Shown here: positions 1 through 4,047 of the stretch, piece after piece
Layout of the letters: every line of letters starts with the position of its first letter
Numbering within the stretch: position 1 is the stretch's first letter
Assembly (NCBI GenBank): GCA_013695265.1
Contig: JACDAU010000147.1
Location: forward strand, 1-6,655
Length of the DNA stretch: 6,655 nt
Source of the DNA: Chloroflexia bacterium
Lineage (GTDB): Bacteria > Chloroflexota > Chloroflexia > Thermobaculales > Thermobaculaceae
Reading direction: 5' to 3'
Position numbers and translations under genes: made by a program
The notes under the pieces: model-generated
What the model saw: the letters and a program-made list of their open reading frames with translations, nothing else
Databases searched by the model: none
Told to the model about the DNA's origin: nothing

Positions 1-360
1 GCGGGCACCAGCACCACAGAATATCACGCGATTCGAGCCACGCGCGCCGCCGCCGGGCTGGAGGTGTTCATGGTGGATAACGCGATGGCCTCCTTCGGTG
101 GCGGTGGAACGGTCCTCGGCGGAACCGCAAACGCGCAGATTGTGCTCTCGGACCGGGGTACCAGTGATACCCTGCTCGCCCACGAGCTTGGCCATGCGCT
201 CGGCCTCGACCACCCGCCAGGGGGCAGCGACGCGAACACCATCATGACGCCGTCCGGGTCCAACAGCAGCGCCAACCCAACCCGGAACACCATGGGCAAC
301 TATGGCCGGATCACCTGGCCGAGTGGCTCAGGCTCGACGTGTCTGCACCCGGATCCGTGA
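1..360 (+). CDS. Metzincin-type zinc metalloprotease, 3' part only
   Basis: The reading frame is open from base 1, so the N-terminus lies outside the window; 119 codons and a TGA are visible. Codons 61-71 read HELGHALGLDH, a complete HExxHxxGxxH zinc-binding motif: His61, His65 and His71 as zinc ligands and Glu62 as catalytic base. Met82, in TIMTPSG, fits the Met-turn that follows this motif in metzincins such as matrixins (M10). Upstream, LGGTANAQIVLSD could be the edge strand above the active site. The tail (GSGSTCLHPDP) is Gly/Ser-rich with one Cys. An in-frame GTG at 64 and ATG at 70 are poor starts, because coding-like sequence continues to the window edge. The active-site set looks intact, so it is probably a working endopeptidase. 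Substrate, secretion signal and any N-terminal loading domain cannot be seen. It lies directly upstream of CIS genes, so cargo, maturation protease or unrelated neighbour are all possible. Confidence 0.85.
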   Translation, partial: AGTSTTEYHAIRATRAAAGLEVFMVDNAMASFGGGGTVLGGTANAQIVLSDRGTSDTLLAHELGHALGLDHPPGGSDANTIMTPSGSNSSANPTRNTMGNYGRITWPSGSGSTCLHPDP

Positions 361-396
361 ACGGCAGGATGAAGGTTGCGGCTTATTCCTCAAGGC

Positions 397-404
397 AAAG
401 GAGG
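397..404 (+). promoter_or_regulatory. Strong ribosome binding site for the TTG-started small gene
   Basis: AAAGGAGG is a near-perfect anti-Shine-Dalgarno match and ends 7 nt before the TTG at 412. It decides the start of the next gene: the longer reading back to a TTG at 376 has no comparable site, and its extra residues would overlap this ribosome binding site. Confidence 0.8.
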
Positions 405-411
405 ATCGCCT

Positions 412-708
412 TTGAACAACTACTGGTACCTGGGGCTCGTCGAGAACGAGAAGTTCACCCCTCTGGTCTCCGAGAACAATACGAGCGGCCGGTTCCTGCT
501 GACGAGCGCGGCGCAGGATGTTGGGGGGAACGCCGCAGGCACGCAGTTGTCGCTGGTGGAGTACGAGGGCAGCGCTGTAATGGTCCGGGGAATCGATGGC
601 GAGGGGTGGATCTACTCGGCGACTGTGGTAGATCACGCGGGCCCGATCCTCACTCTCCTGGTCCGGCAGGCGTTTCGTTCCGACGAGCCGCTGGAAGTAA
701 CACCATGA
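412..708 (+). CDS. Small protein of unknown function (98 aa), TTG start
   Basis: I do not recognise this family with confidence. The start is TTG at 412, chosen for the AAAGGAGG 7 nt upstream, giving 98 residues. The protein begins NNYWYLGLVENEKF and has a regular alternation of hydrophobic and polar residues. A central Gly-rich turn region (about residues 36-46) is followed by EYEGSAVMVRG (50-60), GWIYSATVVDHAGPILTLL (65-83) and an acidic tail. This suggests a compact, mostly beta fold, possibly a small barrel. There is no signal peptide, membrane segment or Cys. It follows the metalloprotease gene by 51 bp, in the same frame but separated by two stops (358-360 and 370-372), so it is not a readthrough fusion. 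Its stop overlaps the ATG of a 22-codon ORF (ATGA at 705-708). It could be a protease partner or inhibitor, or an accessory CIS protein; neither role is shown by sequence. Confidence 0.75.
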   Translation: MNNYWYLGLVENEKFTPLVSENNTSGRFLLTSAAQDVGGNAAGTQLSLVEYEGSAVMVRGIDGEGWIYSATVVDHAGPILTLLVRQAFRSDEPLEVTP

Positions 709-773
709 ACCGTTTCAGAGCCACCTCTTACCAGCGCGAACCGCGAGCGAATGCAAAAAGGCCACAGCAATGA
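705..773 (+). CDS. Possible 22-codon basic micro-ORF coupling two genes
   Basis: An ATG at 705 overlaps the preceding stop (ATGA), and the TGA at 771-773 overlaps the ATG of the next gene (ATGA at 770-773). The 22-residue product starts MNRFRATSYQ and ends AKRPQQ. It has five Arg and one Lys against one Glu, so it is strongly basic, and it has no hydrophobic core. The overlaps at both ends would let ribosomes pass from the 98-aa gene to the tube-adaptor gene without release, so its main role may be translational coupling. It has no clear ribosome binding site of its own apart from the terminating ribosome upstream. In GC-rich DNA a 22-codon open frame is not significant by itself; only the two exact overlaps make it worth listing. 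Confidence 0.35.
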   Translation: MNRFRATSYQREPRANAKRPQQ

Positions 774-1426
774 ACTTCCCCCGCTCACCCCGGCTGCGCA
801 AGGGCGCAATTATCGGGATCGACCCGTTCAACCCGCTCGCGAGCGTCGTCGTCTTTCAGTACAACCCCGATACCCTCACCCGCACCATCAGCGCGCAGAC
901 GACTGGCGGTGACGATCAGGGCGAGGCGCTGCGCATCAAGGGACCGCCCGAGGAGACGATCCGGCTGGACGTAGAGATCGATGCGACGGATCAACTTGAG
1001 TTGGCCGAGGCGCCGGCGGCTGCCATCGGTCTCCATCCGACCCTCGCCGCGCTCGAGATGCTGCTGTATCCGAAGTCCTCCCTGGTGATCGCGAACGAGG
1101 TGCTTGCGCGCTTCGGCGTGATCGAGGTGATCCCGCCCGAAGCGCCGTTGACCCTCTTCGTCTGGGGCGAGAGGCGTGTCCTCCCCGTGCGCCTGACGGA
1201 TCTCAGCATCACGGAGGAGGCGTACGATCCCGCCCTAAACCCGATCCGCGCCAAAATCGGCCTGAGTCTGCGGGTACTGACCTACCAGGATTTGGGCCTG
1301 CCCAGCATCGGTGGCGCACTCTTCATGGCGCAACAGATCAGCAAGGAGGTCATGGCGACCCTCGGCGCTCCCGGCACAGTCGCGGCGGCCGCCACGTTCT
1401 CCGCAACACCGGGTGGGGGAGGATAG
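770..1426 (+). CDS. CIS tube-like adaptor protein (N-terminal half of Afp7/Pvc7; gp53-like)
   Basis: This 218-residue protein matches the contractile-injection-system tube/tail-adaptor family that forms the N-terminal part of Afp7/Pvc7. Characteristic features are the opening RKGAIIGIDPFNPL (10-23), the segment VFQYNPDTLTRTI (28-40), and the later block LTLFVWGERRVLPVRLTDL (127-145), followed by DPALNPIRAKIGLSLRVL (153-170). In this family the NP-x-x-L segment and the 'xFxWG ... NPIRA' block are the usual landmarks. The C-terminus (about 195-218) is Ala/Gly-rich and probably flexible, ending in GGGG. The predicted role is to sit between inner tube or hub and baseplate. AAAAAGG at 755-761 lies 8 nt before the ATG. 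The LysM domain fused to this module in Afp7 is absent and is encoded by the next gene. Assignment is by recognised motif pattern; no alignment was run. Confidence 0.8.
   Translation: MNFPRSPRLRKGAIIGIDPFNPLASVVVFQYNPDTLTRTISAQTTGGDDQGEALRIKGPPEETIRLDVEIDATDQLELAEAPAAAIGLHPTLAALEMLLYPKSSLVIANEVLARFGVIEVIPPEAPLTLFVWGERRVLPVRLTDLSITEEAYDPALNPIRAKIGLSLRVLTYQDLGLPSIGGALFMAQQISKEVMATLGAPGTVAAAATFSATPGGGG
1415..1423 (+). promoter_or_regulatory. Ribosome binding site embedded in the preceding gene's last codons
   Basis: GGGGGAGGA is a strong Shine-Dalgarno sequence ending 7 nt before a GTG start at 1431. The same bases supply the last Gly codons of the tube-adaptor gene, so its GGGG tail may reflect the need for a ribosome binding site. 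It supports GTG at 1431 over upstream starts in the same frame (for example 1311), which would overlap the preceding gene by over 100 bp. Confidence 0.7.
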
Positions 1427-1430
1427 CACC

Positions 1431-1733
1431 GTGTTCGAGCCGACCAGCAGGTACGCCACCGTAGAGACGGCGCGGCTGGATGTGTCCCAAAAGGACGGCG
1501 ATCCGCGCCCCGTTGTGTACATACGCCGCCGCTTCATCCCGCCTGGCGAGGACCTCACGACGCTCGTCGAGCACACAGTTGTTCAGAACGACCGCCTGGA
1601 CACCATCGCGGCGCGCTACCTCGGCGAGCCAGAACAGTTCTGGCGGGTGTGTGACGCGAACCACGTGCTGCGTCCCACCGAGTTGACGGATGAGCCGGGG
1701 CGCGTTATTCGAATAGCGCTGCCGGGCCTGTGA
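1431..1733 (+). CDS. LysM-type tail protein (C-terminal half of Afp7/gpX-like)
   Basis: This 100-residue protein starts at GTG 1431. Residues 48-98 form a LysM-like fold: HTVVQNDRLDTIAARYLG (48-65), then FWRVCDANHVLRPTEL (70-85) and GRVIRIALP (90-98). This matches the 'y.v..gD.l..IA.ry.g....w..I..aN....p..l..G..l.IP' pattern seen in phage tail gpX proteins and at the C-terminus of Afp7/Pvc7. The N-terminal 40 residues, with DVSQKDGDPRPVVYIRRRF (17-35), are typical of CIS members and probably add strands that pack on the baseplate. In these machines the LysM domain is thought to be structural, near the hub/tube junction, rather than a secreted peptidoglycan binder, and no signal peptide is present. 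It follows the tube-adaptor gene by 4 bp and precedes the hub gene by 7 bp. Cys74 is the only cysteine. Confidence 0.85.
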   Translation: MFEPTSRYATVETARLDVSQKDGDPRPVVYIRRRFIPPGEDLTTLVEHTVVQNDRLDTIAARYLGEPEQFWRVCDANHVLRPTELTDEPGRVIRIALPGL

Positions 1734-1740
1734 GGACGCC

Positions 1741-2859
1741 ATGCTGACCAGCCTGCTTGGTATCCGCCTCGTGCTGTGGTTGGGCAGCGTCATCCCGCTG
1801 CCTGCGCCCGTGAATGTAAGCAGCGCGTTAAGCGGCGTCGAGGTAACGAACGACGCGGAGAGTGGTGACGGCTTCCAGATGACGTTCACCCTCGCAAAGG
1901 AGAAGGGCCTGGAGTATGGCCTGCTGCTGGGCGGCTCGCTCGCCCCGTTCACGCGCGTCGTGCTTGGCGTCGTCCATGGAGCCGTGCCGGAGGTGCTCAT
2001 AGATGGCGTCATCACGCACCACCAGCTCGCGCCCAGCAACGAACCCGGCCAGTCTACCCTGACCGTAACTGGCAGGGACATAAGCGTCATGCTCGATCTG
2101 GAGGAGAAAAACGAGAAGTACGAGAACCAGCCTGATTCTGTTATTTTCACCCGGATCGTCGCAGGCTACGCGCAGTACGGCCTGGTTCCCCAGCCGTCGG
2201 CCACGACGGATATTCCGATCATGTTGTATCGCATTCCGCGCCAGCACGAGACCGACCTGCGATTCATCCAGCGCATGGCGCGGCGCAATGGCTTCGTCTT
2301 CTATATCGAGCCCGTGTCATTCGGGGTGAACCGCGCCTACTTTGGGCCGGAGAGCCGGCTCGGCCTCCCACAGCCGGCGCTCTCGATGAACATGGGCGCG
2401 TCAACCAACGTCCGATCGCTGAGTTTTTCGCAAGACGCGCTTGCACCGGTGGGGAGTTCCGGTGGCATCGTCGAGCCGTTCACGAAAATGCGCATCCCGA
2501 TCCCGCCACTGCCCTCGCTCAAGATACCGCCGCTGGCGTCTGCGCCGATACCCGCCCGCCGCACCAGGCTGCTGCGCGATACCGCGAACCAGAACCCGAC
2601 ACAAGGGGCAGCTACCCTGGTCGCTGCCGCGACGAACGCACCGGACGCCGTTACGGGTGATGGCGAGCTGGACACCGTCCGCTATGGGGCGGTGCTGCGG
2701 GCGCGCAAGCTCGTGGGGGTACGCGGCGTCGGGCTATCATACGACGGCAACTACTACGTGAGCCGTGTGACGCACGTAATTAGCCGAGGAGCGTACACGC
2801 AGCGGTTTACGCTGCGCCGGGAGGGCGTCGGCTCGCTCGTGCCGGTGGTGCGGCCATGA
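1741..2859 (+). CDS. Baseplate hub protein, phage late control D / gp27-like
   Basis: This 372-residue protein is the trimeric hub equivalent of T4 gp27 and of the N-terminal half of VgrG/Afp8. The N-terminus GIRLVLWLGSVIPLPAPV (7-24) and GDGFQMTFTLAKEKGL (43-58) match the CIS 'protein D' pattern. The hub core follows: LTVTGRDISVMLDLEE (107-122), SVIFTRIVAGYAQYGL (133-148), then IPRQHETDLRFIQRMARRNG (165-184) leading to FVFYIEP and NRAYFGPE, the most conserved part of the family. Residues 248-271 are a Pro-rich linker (RIPIPPLPSLKIPPLASAP), followed by a C-terminal barrel region with GNYYVSRVTHVISRGAYTQR (336-355). GAGGA at 1732-1736 lies 4 nt before the ATG. Its stop overlaps the start of the gp5-like gene (ATGA), so hub and spike are made as two coupled proteins rather than one VgrG-like fusion. 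Confidence 0.88.
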   Translation: MLTSLLGIRLVLWLGSVIPLPAPVNVSSALSGVEVTNDAESGDGFQMTFTLAKEKGLEYGLLLGGSLAPFTRVVLGVVHGAVPEVLIDGVITHHQLAPSNEPGQSTLTVTGRDISVMLDLEEKNEKYENQPDSVIFTRIVAGYAQYGLVPQPSATTDIPIMLYRIPRQHETDLRFIQRMARRNGFVFYIEPVSFGVNRAYFGPESRLGLPQPALSMNMGASTNVRSLSFSQDALAPVGSSGGIVEPFTKMRIPIPPLPSLKIPPLASAPIPARRTRLLRDTANQNPTQGAATLVAAATNAPDAVTGDGELDTVRYGAVLRARKLVGVRGVGLSYDGNYYVSRVTHVISRGAYTQRFTLRREGVGSLVPVVRP

Positions 2860-3365
2860 CGACGGCTCCAACATCCTACCTCGGCAAGTACCGAGGCTCG
2901 GTCAGCGATATCAACGACCCGTTGATGGTCGGACGGGTGCGCGCCAGAGTGCCCGACGTGTTTGGCGAGGAGGAGAGCGGCTGGGCAATGCCCTGCGCCC
3001 CGTTCGGCGGCAGTGGCGTCGGATTCTTCGCTCTGCCGACCGTCGGCGCTGGGGTGTGGATCGAGTTCGAGCACGGCGACCCAGATTACCCAGTGTGGTC
3101 TGGCTGCTGGTGGGGTTCTGCGGCTGAGATGCCGCCGGTGCTGCTCGCGCCACCGTACAAGAAGGTGCTGCTGAAGACCGCTGCGGGTCACAGCATCACG
3201 CTGGACGACACCCCGGGCATCGGCGGCATAACGCTGGAAACCGCTGGCGGCCAGAAGATCGCCATCACGGCGCTGGGCATACAGATCGAGAATGGCCAGG
3301 GTGGCAGCATCACGCTGACCGGCCCACAAGTGTCCGTGAACAACGGCGCGTTCGAGGTGACCTGA
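2856..3365 (+). CDS. Spike protein with gp5-type OB fold (VgrG C-terminal / gpV-like)
   Basis: This 169-residue protein would form the central spike below the hub. Residues 7-87 have the OB-fold signature of phage baseplate assembly protein V and VgrG: YLGKYRGSVSDINDPLMVGR (8-27), RVPDVFGEEESGWAMPCAPF (31-50) and PTVGAGVWIEFEHGDPDYPV (61-80), ending in WSGCWWG. From about residue 100 the chain has short beta repeats: KVLLKTAAGHSITLDD (103-118), GITLETAGGQKIAIT (124-138), GIQIENGQGGSITLTG (141-156). Such repeats suit a trimeric beta-prism or beta-helix needle. The lysozyme domain of T4 gp5 is missing, as usual in eCIS and T6SS. The needle is short, so the tip must be supplied by another protein, probably the next gene product. 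The start overlaps the hub stop (ATGA at 2856-2859) and its own stop overlaps the next start (TGATG at 3363-3367). Confidence 0.9.
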   Translation: MTTAPTSYLGKYRGSVSDINDPLMVGRVRARVPDVFGEEESGWAMPCAPFGGSGVGFFALPTVGAGVWIEFEHGDPDYPVWSGCWWGSAAEMPPVLLAPPYKKVLLKTAAGHSITLDDTPGIGGITLETAGGQKIAITALGIQIENGQGGSITLTGPQVSVNNGAFEVT

Positions 3366-3685
3366 TGCCGGGTATGCTGCTTCACATGGGCGCGACGGTG
3401 CTCTGCATGCACGGAGGGCAGGCGCAACCCATCCTGACGAACCCTCGGGTGCGCGTCGGCGGGCAGCCGGTCGTAACGCTTTCAAGCACGTACGCGATTG
3501 CCGGTTGCCCGTTCACGCCCCCTGCTGGAAACGGCCCATGCGTCACCGCACAGTTCGTGAGCTCGGCGCTTCGGGTGCGCGCGGGCGGGATGCCCCTGCT
3601 GCTGCAGGACAGTCAGGCGATCTGCTCGCCAACCGGCACGCCGCTGAATATCCTCGTCACACAGCTCCGGATCAGGGGAACGTGA
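3365..3685 (+). CDS. PAAR-like spike-tip protein candidate
   Basis: This 106-residue protein probably caps the spike. It resembles PAAR-like tip proteins in size, position and Gly-rich turns: PGMLLHMGATVLCMHGGQAQ (2-21), NPRVRVGGQPVV (26-37), SALRVRAGGMPLLLQDSQAI (67-86), with two similar 'xLRV-GG-P' strands suggesting a duplicated beta unit. His7, Cys14, His16, Cys48, Cys59 and Cys87 are candidate metal ligands; PAAR tips are known to hold a metal ion near the apex. The usual Pro-Ala-Ala-Arg motif is not obvious, so this is a divergent member at best. It lies between spike and gp25-like genes, with stop/start overlaps on both sides (3363-3367 and 3683-3687). In Afp the PAAR gene follows gp25, so the order is swapped. 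An unrelated baseplate accessory protein cannot be excluded. Confidence 0.7.
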   Translation: MPGMLLHMGATVLCMHGGQAQPILTNPRVRVGGQPVVTLSSTYAIAGCPFTPPAGNGPCVTAQFVSSALRVRAGGMPLLLQDSQAICSPTGTPLNILVTQLRIRGT

Positions 3686-4047
3686 TGTTGATGGACTATC
3701 CGTTTCGCTTCGACGGTCGCGGACGAACGGCGGAAACGACGGCGGACGAGCACCTACGGGATCTGATCGAGCAGGTACTGTTCACGTCACCGGGGGAGCG
3801 CGTGAACCGCCCGACGTTCGGCAGTGGCATCCTCCAACTCGTGTTCGCGCCGAACAGCGACGCGCTCTCGACCGCAGCGCAGCTCACGGTACAGGGCGCC
3901 CTCCAGCAGTGGCTCGGTGAGTTGATCCTGGTGGAGACGGTCAACGTTGAGCACGAGGACGCCACGCTGCTCGTTGAGGTGCGGTACGTCGTTCGCCGCA
4001 CGCAGCAGCGCCAACAGGCGCAGTTCAAGCGCGGGGGTTTGGGATGA
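3685..4047 (+). CDS. Baseplate wedge protein, gp25/gpW-like (Afp9-like)
   Basis: This 120-residue protein belongs to the gp25/gpW lysozyme-like wedge family, which anchors the sheath on the baseplate and nucleates its assembly. The signature is clear: MDYPFRFDGRGRTA (3-16), then EHLRDLIEQVLFTSPGERVN (22-41), RPTFGSGILQLVF (42-54), and a final alternating strand segment VETVNVEHEDATLLVEVRYV (83-102). Length is normal for the family. ATG at 3685 is preferred because AGGGGAA (3674-3680) is well spaced from it and it overlaps the preceding stop; ATG at 3691 is possible and would remove two residues. An in-frame start at 3505 would duplicate the tip gene in another frame and is not credible. The C-terminus (RRTQQRQQAQFKRGGLG) is basic and probably flexible. 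Its stop overlaps the next start (ATGA at 4044-4047). Confidence 0.92.
   Translation: MLMDYPFRFDGRGRTAETTADEHLRDLIEQVLFTSPGERVNRPTFGSGILQLVFAPNSDALSTAAQLTVQGALQQWLGELILVETVNVEHEDATLLVEVRYVVRRTQQRQQAQFKRGGLG

Noticed and set aside
361..411. Possible terminator or promoter in the largest intergenic gap
   Set aside because: Only a ribosome binding site is evident. I see no convincing GC-rich hairpin with a T-run and no clear -35/-10 pair in these 51 bases.
358..412. Possible readthrough fusion of the metalloprotease and the 98-aa protein, which share a reading frame
   Set aside because: Two in-frame TGA codons (358-360 and 370-372) separate them and the second gene has its own excellent ribosome binding site.
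339..773. A 144-codon plus-strand frame overlapping the protease end and the 98-aa gene
   Set aside because: Its composition is Arg/Gly-rich and unlike a real protein, and the 98-aa gene in the other frame has a strong ribosome binding site. Only the last 22 codons (705-773) were kept as a possible micro-ORF.
1350..2150. A 266-codon minus-strand open frame across the LysM and hub genes
   Set aside because: It is antisense to two recognised genes and has a low-complexity Ser/Thr/Arg composition typical of a shadow frame.
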